In this document: positions 28,653 through 39,506 of the stretch, piece by piece
How positions within the stretch are numbered: position 1 is the stretch's first letter
How the letters are laid out: every line of letters begins with the position of its first letter
From: an uncultured Candidatus Actinomarina sp.
GTDB lineage: Bacteria; Actinomycetota; Acidimicrobiia; Actinomarinales; Actinomarinaceae
NCBI GenBank assembly: GCA_902533795.1
Contig: CACAND010000001.1
Coordinates: 136,159-200,158 of the forward strand
Direction of reading: 5' to 3'
Length of the DNA: 64,000 nucleotides
Translations under genes and position numbers: made by a program
The notes under the pieces: model-generated
Told to the model about the DNA's origin: nothing
Databases searched by the model: none
What the model saw: the letters and a program-made list of their open reading frames with translations, nothing else

Positions 28653-30035
28653 ATGCCATTTAAAGAAAGTATCTTAAAAAACCTGAACAATCAAATCAAA
28701 TATAGCAATTTAAATTACTATCATTTCATCATATTTGTTGTCATTATTTTTATTAGTTACCTGCTTGTTTACAGAACAGCGATCTATCTTGGAGCATTTG
28801 TAGATGAAATCGTAGCTTTAACTTCAAGTTATAACTTTTTCACAAGTCTAAATTTTGATGCAAGCAATTTAGACCCGATTTTTGATGGCAATTATAAACC
28901 AAACTTATCTACTGGACCTTTTTCTTCTTTAGGGTCTGCACTTGGTTGGATGATTTCAAAAAATCTCATAATAACTAGATTATCTAACTTTATTTGGGTT
29001 AACGTCTTCCTTTTATTATGTGTTTTGTTTTTATCAAAATTTTTTCAACTAGATAAGAATATTTTTTTTATTCTATCCCTTATTGCTTTGTTAATTCAAC
29101 CTTGGTGGTTTGGTTCACTTTATTCACTAGGTGAAACGTTTAGTACTATATGTTTGTTTTTTGGATTTATTTTATTCAGTAAGAAAAGATCTATAGCAGT
29201 ACTAATAATGAGCTTTGCAATTTGGTTTGGAAAAGACATTCATTTGCTAAGCTTTGTTGGATTTTATATTTATATCTTAATTAGAGACAAAAATATCAAA
29301 AATGTAATTAAAGATTTTATATTATTTTTGATCCCGCTAGTTGCTTGGCTAAGTTTGGTTTATTACAAGTATGACGGGACAGTAATGGATTGGTTTATTG
29401 ATTTTTATAACTACAAGATTGCAAACAATCAGAGTGTTTCCAATGTAGATGGTGATAATAATTATTTTGATTTTGTTAATAATTTTAGAGATTCAGAAAT
29501 TAGTACCTGGGGATTAGCTGATTTTTTAAGGACACTGGTTATGCCAATAATCTCTTATTTTGTTTTATTTAGTAAAAATATACTTGATGATAAAGGTTTA
29601 AGAAAAATTATTAATCCAATTTTTATATCAACTATCCCTCTTTTTGTTTGGTTTTGGTTATTTAGTCCCACTAAATGGATTAGGTACTCTCAGACATTTG
29701 TATTGACTTTACTATTATGTTTTGCATTCATACTCTCTCAAAAGAAAGAATTTAAATTGAAAGACTTAGTTTTAATATTTTTATGCTTTGGATTTTTTAT
29801 AAGTTCAAATCTGTTGTTTGTTTTGTACAACTTTTTACTAATTACTTTTTTAATACTAAATACATCAAATTATACAATAAAAGTAACCCACATATTCCTT
29901 GTTGTTTTTCTTGCATTTAGTTTGGTAAATAATTATTTTGAAATACAAGATAAGGAAATTAGAAATTTTGAACTTTCTAAATGTATTAATAATCTAAATT
30001 CAAAAGATTGTTATCAAGAGTATATGAATAACTAA
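28653..30035 (+). CDS. polytopic GT-C/GT39-like membrane protein
   Basis: 460 aa multi-TM with acidic GAFVDEIVALTSSYNF in the first loop. Confidence 0.6.
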   Translation: MPFKESILKNLNNQIKYSNLNYYHFIIFVVIIFISYLLVYRTAIYLGAFVDEIVALTSSYNFFTSLNFDASNLDPIFDGNYKPNLSTGPFSSLGSALGWMISKNLIITRLSNFIWVNVFLLLCVLFLSKFFQLDKNIFFILSLIALLIQPWWFGSLYSLGETFSTICLFFGFILFSKKRSIAVLIMSFAIWFGKDIHLLSFVGFYIYILIRDKNIKNVIKDFILFLIPLVAWLSLVYYKYDGTVMDWFIDFYNYKIANNQSVSNVDGDNNYFDFVNNFRDSEISTWGLADFLRTLVMPIISYFVLFSKNILDDKGLRKIINPIFISTIPLFVWFWLFSPTKWIRYSQTFVLTLLLCFAFILSQKKEFKLKDLVLIFLCFGFFISSNLLFVLYNFLLITFLILNTSNYTIKVTHIFLVVFLAFSLVNNYFEIQDKEIRNFELSKCINNLNSKDCYQEYMNN

Positions 30036-31243
30036 ATATTGAAAAAATAATTATAAATCTCTTCTGTTATTTTGTCTCTTTTAAATTTCTTACTGGTTTT
30101 AAGCGCGTTAATACTTATTAATCTAATGTCTTCCTCAGATAAGTCTAGATATCTATCAATTGCATTTGATAGGCTCTTGGAAGATCCCGACTTAAAAATT
30201 AATCCGTTTTGCCCATCGATAATATGTTCGGCATAACCAACAGAGTCACTACAAATACAAACCAGATTTTGCGACATAGCTTCTATCAAAGTTAATGGGC
30301 CCCCTTCCATAATTTGACTATCTTGCTTTGATGTAATGAAAACAACATTCGCTTTATCATAAAATTTCATTTTTTCTTCATTACTTTTCCAACCATGAAA
30401 AAGAATTCTTTCAGTTAAATTAAACTTTTTTGACATATCTATAAGTTTTGCTTTATCAACACCATCTCCTACAATATCTAAAGTTATATCTTTCTTGCGA
30501 AAATCAATATTGTTAAAAGCATCAATTAACAAGTCGATCCCTTTTACTTCTGTAAGTCGTCCAATTGATAAAAAATTTATTTTACTAATTTCTTGCTTTT
30601 TTTGAATTTCTCTCTTAAAAAAAATCTCATCAATTGGTAATGGGATTATTTTGTAATTTTTTTTGCTTTTTAAAGTCTTATTTAATGTCGAAATAATAAT
30701 ATCTAAATTTAATGAGCTAATCGCAGAAAACTGATCAGTGTTTTTTATAACAAAATTTATAATTCTTTTTCCAAAAAACGGTATGTTTTTAACTATCCGT
30801 ACGTCAGCACCGTAAGTACTAAAACAATTATTAAATGAATATACCTTGTTAACCATAGTTGTAACAAATGCTTGTGGAAGAAACCATTGAGAATATATGA
30901 AATCAGGTTTCTCTTTCTTTACCAATTTCATAAGAGCAAAGAATTGTGAAATAAATAAAAAAATAATTTTTAAAATATTTTTTTTATCTATGTCATAAGA
31001 TGGTTTTAAGCCGTATTTCCATAAAGTTTGTTTCTTAATTGACCAGTGGTATCTAAATGGGACAACTCTATAATTATTTTGATAATATTCCTTCTCGTAC
31101 CTATCTTTCATTGGTCGAAAAACAATTATATTTAAATCATTATAAGTATGTGTTAAAGAGTCAACCATTGAATTAATAAAATCAGGAGTCATATCATTTT
31201 CATCTGATTTGAAAGTAGAGGTTGATATTATTACTTTTTTCAT
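30032..31243 (-). CDS. glycosyltransferase family 4
   Basis: FLSIGRLTEVKGIDLLIDAF, GDGVDKAKL, EGGPLTLIEAMSQNLVCICSDSVG. Confidence 0.93.
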   Translation of the reverse strand: MKKVIISTSTFKSDENDMTPDFINSMVDSLTHTYNDLNIIVFRPMKDRYEKEYYQNNYRVVPFRYHWSIKKQTLWKYGLKPSYDIDKKNILKIIFLFISQFFALMKLVKKEKPDFIYSQWFLPQAFVTTMVNKVYSFNNCFSTYGADVRIVKNIPFFGKRIINFVIKNTDQFSAISSLNLDIIISTLNKTLKSKKNYKIIPLPIDEIFFKREIQKKQEISKINFLSIGRLTEVKGIDLLIDAFNNIDFRKKDITLDIVGDGVDKAKLIDMSKKFNLTERILFHGWKSNEEKMKFYDKANVVFITSKQDSQIMEGGPLTLIEAMSQNLVCICSDSVGYAEHIIDGQNGLIFKSGSSKSLSNAIDRYLDLSEEDIRLISINALKTSKKFKRDKITEEIYNYFFNI

Positions 31244-32073
31244 TTCTTTGTAAACAATAAAGAAAGAAGATAAGTTAATACGTCAATAAACGTGGTTAGT
31301 ATTCTAACTACAACGATAAAGGTGATTGCAGAAGTTGGGTCAAAAGACTCTGCAAGAAAAAATAAAAAAGTAGACTCTCTTACTCCAATTCCTGAAGGAG
31401 CTGTAAATACAAACATGCCTATGATTGTTGACAAAATATAAATAGATGCAGGCTCTAGACTATTTGAATCAAAAATAGCTGAAGAAACTGTATATAAAGC
31501 AGTTAAATGAAAGAATTGACCTAAAAGATAAATTGAAAAAGGTCTGAAAAGTTTAACTTTTACACTTCTCCCTTGTACTATTTCCATTAAAAGAACTGAA
31601 ATAAGAAAAATAATTGAAAAATTTAATAAGCTTTCAACAAAATAACAAATAGAGATTATAACTGCGGTAACTATGATTATTACTTGTTCTATAAAATAAT
31701 TTTTTGTTATTAATTTTCCTGATAATGTTGGATAGTGAAATTTAATTTCATTAATTCTTTTAATAATTACCCCAACTTTTAAAGGTATATATTTAGCTAT
31801 ATTTGAACTAAGCCATGCTTTGATAAGGAACCTTGGTTTATGGATGTCAAATAATTTTGACCATGCTATGGATTGTAAAAAAAATGAAATAAATATCAAA
31901 AAAACAGCAACTAAAAGAGAATAGGAGGGTAAAAGCCTTACTTTCTCTAATTCATATATTTCTAGCTTTTTCCATAAGTAATAGATTGATAATAAAAAAA
32001 CTATGTAATTTAAAAATTTAATAGTTTTTTGTTCTTTATACTTTTCAGAAAGAATTTTTAAATTTTTAAACAT
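31240..32073 (-). CDS. lysylphosphatidylglycerol synthase TM domain (UPF0104/AglD-like) protein
   Basis: LKAWLSSNIAKYIPLKVG-like segment, TAPSGIGVRESTFLFFL. Confidence 0.8.
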   Translation of the reverse strand: MFKNLKILSEKYKEQKTIKFLNYIVFLLSIYYLWKKLEIYELEKVRLLPSYSLLVAVFLIFISFFLQSIAWSKLFDIHKPRFLIKAWLSSNIAKYIPLKVGVIIKRINEIKFHYPTLSGKLITKNYFIEQVIIIVTAVIISICYFVESLLNFSIIFLISVLLMEIVQGRSVKVKLFRPFSIYLLGQFFHLTALYTVSSAIFDSNSLEPASIYILSTIIGMFVFTAPSGIGVRESTFLFFLAESFDPTSAITFIVVVRILTTFIDVLTYLLSLLFTKK

Positions 32074-32075
32074 AT

Positions 32076-33023
32076 TTATTCAGAATGTTTAGCCTTGTAA
32101 ATTAATTTTCGAATTTCAGTGTGATTCTTAAAGTTGTTAATACGAAGCAATATGTAAAGTAATAAAACAATTAATATAGTTATGTATCCTGTTCCTACAA
32201 TTAATGACTGTACATTACCTGGGTTTGACCCATTTATAATATAGGGAAGAAAAAATCTCGATAATAAAATAATTCCTGGAGTGAGAAATAATGAAGTTAT
32301 CCAGAAGATAGCAGTTTTTATTTTGTAAAGAAAAAAAGATTTAACAATTATTGAGATAGATTTTTTTACATAATCAAAATTACTACTGAAAAGTCTTGAT
32401 TCTCTAGTTTGATTTATATTTCCTATTTTAGTTGATTCAACTTTCAATTTCTCTGATGCTGCTTGGAAGAGTGTTTCAATTGTATATGTAAAACTATTAT
32501 TTGAAAATAATGTGTGTGCAGCTCTCTTGGAGTAAACCCTAAATCCTGAAGTCGCATCTTGAATTTTTAATTTTGTTATATTGCTAACAACTTTTGACCC
32601 AAAGATTTGAAGAATTTTCTTTGTATTTGAAAAGTGATCAATTTCTCTAAAAGTTCTAAAACCAATCTCAATATCTGAATTTTTATTGTAAGCATTGTTA
32701 AATAACAAGGGAATATCTTCTGGAGGATATTGATTATCTGAATCAAAAATTAGAACATAATCATAATTATTGATTTTTGTATAGGTCATTATTGAGTTAA
32801 AGACCTCAGATAATCCATGATTAACAACTGAGTTTAATATTATTAAGTTTTCATCATAACTTTTCAATATATTTAAGGTGCCGTCTATACTTCCGTCGTT
32901 AACAACTAATATGTCCACTTTAAATTTATCCAAACTAGCTTTTTGCAAAATTACAGATTCAATGCACTCAAGTACTGACTCCTCTTCGTTGAAACATGGG
33001 ATAGAAATTAATATTTTTTTCAT
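32076..33023 (-). CDS. glycosyltransferase family 2 with C-terminal TM
   Basis: ISIPCFNEEESVLECIES, VVNDGSIDGTL, FDSDNQYPPEDI, DATSGFRVYSKRA. Confidence 0.93.
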   Translation of the reverse strand: MKKILISIPCFNEEESVLECIESVILQKASLDKFKVDILVVNDGSIDGTLNILKSYDENLIILNSVVNHGLSEVFNSIMTYTKINNYDYVLIFDSDNQYPPEDIPLLFNNAYNKNSDIEIGFRTFREIDHFSNTKKILQIFGSKVVSNITKLKIQDATSGFRVYSKRAAHTLFSNNSFTYTIETLFQAASEKLKVESTKIGNINQTRESRLFSSNFDYVKKSISIIVKSFFLYKIKTAIFWITSLFLTPGIILLSRFFLPYIINGSNPGNVQSLIVGTGYITILIVLLLYILLRINNFKNHTEIRKLIYKAKHSE

Positions 33024-33029
33024 AAGTAC

Positions 33030-34622
33030 TTATTCTACTTTTCTAAAGTTTCGTTTAGTAGGTTGATCTAATATTTTATAAATAAAATATAGAATTAATG
33101 TTGTTAAAAATGATAATTCAAATATAGATGTAGAACTTGAATATTCAATAAGTCTTAATACGTCCTCGTTAAGATATCCAAACCTGTCTATTAACTCTAC
33201 TAGAGAATCCAAATCAATAACTAATAAAAATAGTTTAATAAAAATTACCGCAACAAAAGAGGAGCCAAAAATGGTTAGATAAGATCCTAAGTTTGAAATA
33301 GAATTAAATGAGCCTTCTATGTAATAACGAGCTGTATACATGGTATTGACACCAAAGGTATTAACTTGTTCGCTTAACGAATTTAACTCGTCTGTCTCGA
33401 AAGTAAAATATAAAAATAAACTAAATATATTTAAAATGTTTAAGATTCTAAATTCATTTTGGGATAAATATTTACAAGACAAGACTAATGCAACCGGAAT
33501 TAAACTATACATGTATCTATATCCGTATGAAGAAGCAACTGATTGCCAAAGAATAACAATTCCCAATGGAACAAATATCATGGTTGATAAAACTATAAAT
33601 AACTTAATTTGTTTTTTATAAACAAGTTTTATAATTACATAAAATATTGAAAACAGTACTGGAGAGAACCAAGCTAATCCAAATTCTTGAGAAAATAGTA
33701 TCAATACAAAATCATTTAAAATACTAAACAGTGTCTGTATAGAATACAGTGATTGCAAGTCACTAAAAATTAAAAACTTATCAATTAGATTTACTGCAGG
33801 CCCAGCATAGTTATTAACCTTAGAAGGATTAAAACTAATAAAACCATACAAAATAAAAGTGTGATACAAGAATAATGTAGCCCCAGTTAAGAGGCCAAAA
33901 AAATAGTAGTAATTCTTATATAATAAGTATTTCAAATTTGACTTTTTGCCCATCAGTATTCTGGTAAAAAAAGGCAATAAAATAAAGTAATAATTAACCC
34001 ACCTGATTGCCAGAAATAATATAGATAATAAGCCTACAAAATAAAATTGCTTTTTATTATCAAATGTTGAAATATAAATTATCAAAGAGACTGCAAATGC
34101 CTCATAAACAGGTGTCATGCTGAATCTTTCAAAAGCAAAATAAGCAAGGCCCGAACCAGAAAGTAGAAATAATAGATTAATAGAGTTAATTTTTTTAATA
34201 TTTAAATTGTTCAAAGCTTTATCGATCAATAAAGCGGTAAAAAAGAAATAAGTAATCGAAGACAATGAATAAAAAAAATAAATAATATTGTTATTTTCGT
34301 GTAACATTTGGGAAAATAAATTATTAAATATCTTTCCCATAAATACAAATGGCGATGCCAGAAATCCAGCTCCAAAAGGATGTGTTGGAACAGGATTACT
34401 GCTTTTATTTAGCTTAGAAAAATTACTATCTTTATTAACTTGATTTGTATAGTCTAGATCAAAATCTAGTCCTACTGTATATGCATGAAAATAATAACTT
34501 GCATCATCATGTGAAGACCAGGGATGGGGCTCAGAAGTTCTAAAATCGATTTTAGTAAAAACTAGGAATACTAATAACATCATTAATATTGTTTTTAAAT
34601 TTTTAAATTTTTTAGACGCCAT
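33030..34622 (-). CDS. polytopic GT-C-like membrane protein
   Basis: 530 aa multi-TM; first loop EPHPWSSHDDASYYFHA. Confidence 0.6.
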   Translation of the reverse strand: MASKKFKNLKTILMMLLVFLVFTKIDFRTSEPHPWSSHDDASYYFHAYTVGLDFDLDYTNQVNKDSNFSKLNKSSNPVPTHPFGAGFLASPFVFMGKIFNNLFSQMLHENNNIIYFFYSLSSITYFFFTALLIDKALNNLNIKKINSINLLFLLSGSGLAYFAFERFSMTPVYEAFAVSLIIYISTFDNKKQFYFVGLLSILFLAIRWVNYYFILLPFFTRILMGKKSNLKYLLYKNYYYFFGLLTGATLFLYHTFILYGFISFNPSKVNNYAGPAVNLIDKFLIFSDLQSLYSIQTLFSILNDFVLILFSQEFGLAWFSPVLFSIFYVIIKLVYKKQIKLFIVLSTMIFVPLGIVILWQSVASSYGYRYMYSLIPVALVLSCKYLSQNEFRILNILNIFSLFLYFTFETDELNSLSEQVNTFGVNTMYTARYYIEGSFNSISNLGSYLTIFGSSFVAVIFIKLFLLVIDLDSLVELIDRFGYLNEDVLRLIEYSSSTSIFELSFLTTLILYFIYKILDQPTKRNFRKVE

Positions 34623-34715
34623 ATTTACATACTAACTTAAAAATTTATAACTAAACATAGCCATAAAAACAATATATATTGATATGATTAAAGGTAACTA
34701 ACCATTTGAGGAAAT

Positions 34716-35567
34716 ATGAATGGTATTAACATTCAAGAACTAGAAGGCATTTTAGGTAGAAAACAATATAGCAAAATTACAAACTTGGATACTTCATTTT
34801 TAGAAGAAAAAAAAGTTTTAATTACTGGTGCAAATGGAAGTATCGGTAACAGATTAGTAGATAAATTAAAAAGTAATGAAAAAATAAATTTATTAGCTAC
34901 CGATATATTTGGTGATTTTGAGTATTTAGATGTAACCGACAGTGAAAATGTAAAAAAAACAGTAAAAAAATTTGATCCCGATTATTTAATAAATTTGGCA
35001 GGGGCAAAGCACGCTCCCGAAGGAGAGATCGATACATTTAAAACATTTTCAATAAATACATTGGGAACTACAAACTTACTAGAAAATATTAGCAAAAAAA
35101 CAAAATTTTTATTAACTTCTACTTGCAAATCTGCAAATCCTGAAATTGTTTACGGAGCTTCAAAGCTAATTGCAGAAAGAATGGTCTTGAATGAACAAGG
35201 AAGTGTGGCAAGATTTTTTAACGTTGTTGAAACCAGTGGTAATGTTTTTGAAATATGGAACAATATTCCTGATTCTGAACCAATCGACCTCGCACCAACA
35301 TGTGAAAGACATTTTATTTCATTAGATGAATCTGTTGGACTAATTATTTTTTGCCTCAATAATGAACCTGGTAGATATATCGTAAACTCTGGACCTTTAA
35401 TTAAAATGAGTGATGTGGCTGAAAGACTTTATCCAGAAAGAAAAACCAATATTATTGCTCCTAGAAGAGGGGATAGATTGTCAGAAAAATTTCTTTCAAC
35501 AGCTGAATCTATAGAGTCTTATTTTTTAGGTACTGAAATTATAAAAGTTTCGAGTCTTCACGATTAA
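34716..35567 (+). CDS. NAD-dependent epimerase/dehydratase (truncated CapD/WbpM-like)
   Basis: LGRKQYSKI...EKKVLITGANGSIGNRLVDKL; YGASKLIAERMV. Confidence 0.82.
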   Translation: MNGINIQELEGILGRKQYSKITNLDTSFLEEKKVLITGANGSIGNRLVDKLKSNEKINLLATDIFGDFEYLDVTDSENVKKTVKKFDPDYLINLAGAKHAPEGEIDTFKTFSINTLGTTNLLENISKKTKFLLTSTCKSANPEIVYGASKLIAERMVLNEQGSVARFFNVVETSGNVFEIWNNIPDSEPIDLAPTCERHFISLDESVGLIIFCLNNEPGRYIVNSGPLIKMSDVAERLYPERKTNIIAPRRGDRLSEKFLSTAESIESYFLGTEIIKVSSLHD

Positions 35568-35576
35568 TATTTTCTT

Positions 35577-36299
35577 GTGAAAAAATCATTAACAATCTCT
35601 ATTCCTCTATTTAATGAAGAAGAGGGAATTCATAATTTATATAAAGAACTTATTAATGAAATTGAAAATATTCAAAAATATGTTGACCTTAAAATAATTC
35701 TTGTAAATGATGGCAGTACAGATTCAACACAAGTTTTACTTGAAAAGTTTTTTAAAGATAATATTTTTGAAATCGTTGCTCATAAAAATAATCTTAATCT
35801 TGACGGATTTCTTAAAACGTCGCTTACACTTTGTAATACAGATTATATTGCATTTTTGGACAGTGACTGTACCTACTCTCCGAAACTTATTTCAGAAATG
35901 CTACATTACATGACTGAAGACCTAGACGTAATTAGCGCTTCACCATGGCATCCTCAAGGAAGTGTTGTGGGCCTTTCAAAATTTAGAGTTTTTATAAGCA
36001 AAGGTGCAAACTTCGTTTATAGAATTATCATAAATAAAAAAATTTTTACAAGTAGCTCAATTTTAAAAATTTATAAGTATGAAACGATAAAAGATATTCA
36101 AATTAAATCTTCTGGGTTTGTTGCTATTACAGAATTGTATTGTAAAACTTTACTTAAGAAAACAAACTTTATGGAATTTCCTTGTCAGCTAACTATAAGA
36201 ATGTTTGGAAGTTCAAAAATACAATTTACCGCCACAATATTCAGCCATTTAAAATTTATGCTTCATCTTATATTGTTAAGAATTAAGTTTAAAAATTAA
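35577..36299 (+). CDS. glycosyltransferase family 2
   Basis: LTISIPLFNEEEGIHNLY, LVNDGSTDSTQ, FLDSDCTYSPKLI; GTG start. Confidence 0.9.
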   Translation: MKKSLTISIPLFNEEEGIHNLYKELINEIENIQKYVDLKIILVNDGSTDSTQVLLEKFFKDNIFEIVAHKNNLNLDGFLKTSLTLCNTDYIAFLDSDCTYSPKLISEMLHYMTEDLDVISASPWHPQGSVVGLSKFRVFISKGANFVYRIIINKKIFTSSSILKIYKYETIKDIQIKSSGFVAITELYCKTLLKKTNFMEFPCQLTIRMFGSSKIQFTATIFSHLKFMLHLILLRIKFKN

Positions 36300-36337
36300 T
36301 CCTCTTTCTCTATTTTCAAGGTATTAATATTCTTTTT

Positions 36338-36511
36338 ATGACAAACAATATTTGTTTAGATAACTTATATACTTTAAATAAATTTGCTTCTTTAAATAAA
36401 GAAATACAAACTGAGGCTTTAATTTATTTTTGTTATAAATTTGAAAAGTATAAAAAAAATTTTGAAATTTCAATAAGGCATATCAATATAAAAAGGAATA
36501 TATCCCAGTGA
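36338..36511 (+). CDS. possible 57-aa small ORF overlapping wecB start
   Basis: MTNNICLDNLYTLNKFASLNKEIQTEALIYFCYKFEKYKKNFEISIRHINIKRNISQ*; GTGA overlap with next start. Confidence 0.35.
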   Translation: MTNNICLDNLYTLNKFASLNKEIQTEALIYFCYKFEKYKKNFEISIRHINIKRNISQ

Positions 36512-37554
36512 TTAAAAATTTATTTATTGCTGGAACTAGGCCAGAAATAATTAAAATATCTCCGCTAGTTAATGAACTTAATGCTCAAGTTTTATTAACA
36601 GGCCAACACTTTAATAAAGAAATGCTTGAGGATTTCTTGCCTTTAATTAACCCGTCTAATTTATCAAATCTAGAACTTAAAGAGTTTAAAGATTTTAACC
36701 AGAGTCGATATCTTATATCAGATTTAATTAAATCGAAAATTTTAGAATTAGATATAGAAAATGTTTTTGTATTAGGTGATACAAATACAACTTTAGTAGG
36801 TGCAATCGCTGCTAAATCAGCAAATAAAAGATTATTTTTTATGGAGTCTGGGATGAGGACCGGAGACCTCAAACAAGTTGAAGAGTACAATAGATTGATT
36901 GTTGCACACTTAGCTGATGTTAATTTTTGTAATCATGAAAATAATGTAAACAACCTTAAAAAAGAAGGTATTGCAGACAACAAAATTTATCTTACAGGCA
37001 GCACTATTTTTAGTGCACTAAACAGATTAAATGTTTTTGAACTAAATGAGGATGAAAATAATTATATATTGCTTACTTTACATCGACCAGAAAATGTAGA
37101 TGACGAACATCGATTGAAAGAAATAATACTTGGTCTACAACTACTTGACTATAAGATAATATTTCCAATACATCCAAGAACAAAAGATAGAATAAATAAA
37201 ATAAATAACTTGGATACAGATCATATTGAAATTATTGAACCCAAAAATTATGATGACTTTGTAAAATTGATGAAATCTTCTAAGCTTATAATTTCTGACT
37301 CAGGAGGTCTTCAAGAAGAAGCAATGGTATTGCGAAAACCACTATTAATTCCAAGAAAACATACTGAAAGACCTGAAATGCTAGATGTCTTTAATATATT
37401 AACTTATGAAATATCATCGCTTCTAGAAAATGCGAAAGAGATAATTGCAAACAAGTCAAGCCTGCAAAAGAAAGTACGCGAGAGCAACTACTTGTATGGA
37501 AAAGATGAAGTAATTGATAATTACCTTAACCTTATAAATAATAAGTTGTTATAA
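36508..37554 (+). CDS. wecB: UDP-N-acetylglucosamine 2-epimerase family protein
   Basis: FIAGTRPEIIKISPLV, LLTGQHFNKEM, LGDTNTTL, LTLHRPENVDD, SDSGGLQEEA. Confidence 0.92.
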   Translation: MIKNLFIAGTRPEIIKISPLVNELNAQVLLTGQHFNKEMLEDFLPLINPSNLSNLELKEFKDFNQSRYLISDLIKSKILELDIENVFVLGDTNTTLVGAIAAKSANKRLFFMESGMRTGDLKQVEEYNRLIVAHLADVNFCNHENNVNNLKKEGIADNKIYLTGSTIFSALNRLNVFELNEDENNYILLTLHRPENVDDEHRLKEIILGLQLLDYKIIFPIHPRTKDRINKINNLDTDHIEIIEPKNYDDFVKLMKSSKLIISDSGGLQEEAMVLRKPLLIPRKHTERPEMLDVFNILTYEISSLLENAKEIIANKSSLQKKVRESNYLYGKDEVIDNYLNLINNKLL

Positions 37555-37568
37555 AAAGAATTATTGTT

Positions 37569-39506
37569 TTAACCAACTTTTGAAATGGTATTGTCTATCT
37601 TAGATTTTTTGCTGAATAAAAAATTATAAAAGTTATTAAACATATAACCCGCTGAAATTATAAAAATATAAAATGAGGCAATATCTTTCATAATGGACAC
37701 AAAATTTGTAAAGCTTGATGGAACTATAACACTAAAACTAGGAGTTAAGAAAATAAATAAAATTATAGAAAATTTTAGATTATTACTTTTTGTATACACG
37801 TAAAGAAAATATAAATAAAAATAGTGAATTGGGAGATTATAGACCATTCCAATAAAGAGCATTACCCCAGTAAAAAGAAGAACTGTTAAAGTGTGAAATT
37901 CAGATTTTAAGAACGGTGCAGATTCTTTAAAATACCGATCACTTATTTTAGACCTATTAATGTAAGAAATTAATATAGAGATAATTACCACTGGATAGTA
38001 AATAATATACGTATTCAAACCTGTAATAATTTCTATCAAATTTGAGAAAGAAAGAAAACCAAACCCATAAAATCTTCCCTCTAAAATGAAATTATTTTGA
38101 AATAAGGAAGTAGTAGAAATTCCTATAAAAGCCAATATGAACGTTAACGTAAAAATCATTGCAGTGTACTTTTTTTTAATAAGTTCAACATATAACTGAG
38201 CAAAGTAAACTATCCCCGGCCAGATCTGAAATAAAGCTAGAGGGAAAAGTAAGATTTTTTTAATTTTATTAATCGGTTTATTTTTATTATTAAAAAGAAA
38301 ATATATTAAAAGTCCAATTATTAAATCATCGTTCATAGTGAAAGTTAAAAAATTAATTGCTGGACTAACTAGTAAACAGGCTATCAAGAATGGTTCTTTC
38401 GGAGAGTGTTTCATAATTTTAATAATTAATAAAATAAATATGATTAATGTAACCGTTCCAATATAAATAGCTACCTGATGTGCGTTTGAATTAAATGATA
38501 TAAGGTTTGATATAGCACCGCCTTGAAGTATGAAGTCGCAATCAATGGTGCAGGGGATTCCATTTTTTTGATTATAAATATTTTTAAAACTAGCAAAATT
38601 ATAGTACATGTCAAAATATCTACCTGTACCAGTCCAAGCTCGTTGTGTAGGAAGAGTCCAGAGATTATTTAGCTCTAATGAAAATTTAAAGGGAGGTGAG
38701 AAAACTCCAGAAAGTATCCTTAATGTATAAAACGTAATTATTGAAAAATTGATAACTTTTAGATTATGGGAATTACTGTTTGACTTTTTGTTATAAATTA
38801 TATTTGCAAAATAGATAATGATAAGTAGTCCAAAATACTCATTAAACATAAATAAAAAGTATATGAAGTAAAATGTTTGGACCAACTTATTTTCTAGCTT
38901 GCTCACTAAAAAAGAAATAAAAGAGACATTGTAGAAATAACCTGATAAAGCGAATATCTCTTGATCAAGTGGAAAAAATATTCTTTCAAAATTTAATCCA
39001 GCTTCAAAAATAATATAAAAAATTATATAACCAATTGTATAAATAAAAATATTTGAACTTAAAGTATCTTTATTTGAAAAAACTAAGAGTGAAATAATTA
39101 AAATAAAAAAAATAGTTTCTAGTAACAAATATAAATTTTGAGAAGATCCTATAAAAACCACTTTTCTATTTGAACTATCTATTGCAATCTCTTCAACCAT
39201 ACCGATGCACTGGATATTTTCTATTTCAGGATATATAGCTAAGTTTCTTTTTTCGAAAATTAGATCTTCTTTGCTTGTGGAAGTAAACTCAAACATTCTT
39301 AAATCCAACATTGAGAGTGAGCAGTTTTGATTATTAATTTGTTGAATGCTCTCAGTTGATAATTCTTTAAAATCAGTATCTGGTTTTCTTAAATCATTGA
39401 TGATTAATAAACTTAACAAGAAAATTAAAAAAAGAGCTATTGAAATTTTTATCAATTTTATTGATATTTTTTTCCCTGATTTATTAATTAAATTCATAAG
39501 AATCAA
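37569..39506 (-). CDS. large polytopic GT-C-like membrane protein with N-terminal Cys-containing ectodomain
   Basis: 645 aa multi-TM; IYPEIENIQCIGMVEEIAID before second TM. Confidence 0.65.
   Translation of the reverse strand: MILMNLINKSGKKISIKLIKISIALFLIFLLSLLIINDLRKPDTDFKELSTESIQQINNQNCSLSMLDLRMFEFTSTSKEDLIFEKRNLAIYPEIENIQCIGMVEEIAIDSSNRKVVFIGSSQNLYLLLETIFFILIISLLVFSNKDTLSSNIFIYTIGYIIFYIIFEAGLNFERIFFPLDQEIFALSGYFYNVSFISFLVSKLENKLVQTFYFIYFLFMFNEYFGLLIIIYFANIIYNKKSNSNSHNLKVINFSIITFYTLRILSGVFSPPFKFSLELNNLWTLPTQRAWTGTGRYFDMYYNFASFKNIYNQKNGIPCTIDCDFILQGGAISNLISFNSNAHQVAIYIGTVTLIIFILLIIKIMKHSPKEPFLIACLLVSPAINFLTFTMNDDLIIGLLIYFLFNNKNKPINKIKKILLFPLALFQIWPGIVYFAQLYVELIKKKYTAMIFTLTFILAFIGISTTSLFQNNFILEGRFYGFGFLSFSNLIEIITGLNTYIIYYPVVIISILISYINRSKISDRYFKESAPFLKSEFHTLTVLLFTGVMLFIGMVYNLPIHYFYLYFLYVYTKSNNLKFSIILFIFLTPSFSVIVPSSFTNFVSIMKDIASFYIFIISAGYMFNNFYNFLFSKKSKIDNTISKVG

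Noticed and set aside
33340-33621. 93-aa plus-strand ORF inside the 530-aa membrane protein gene
   Set aside because: Antisense to a longer consistent coding frame; no family signal
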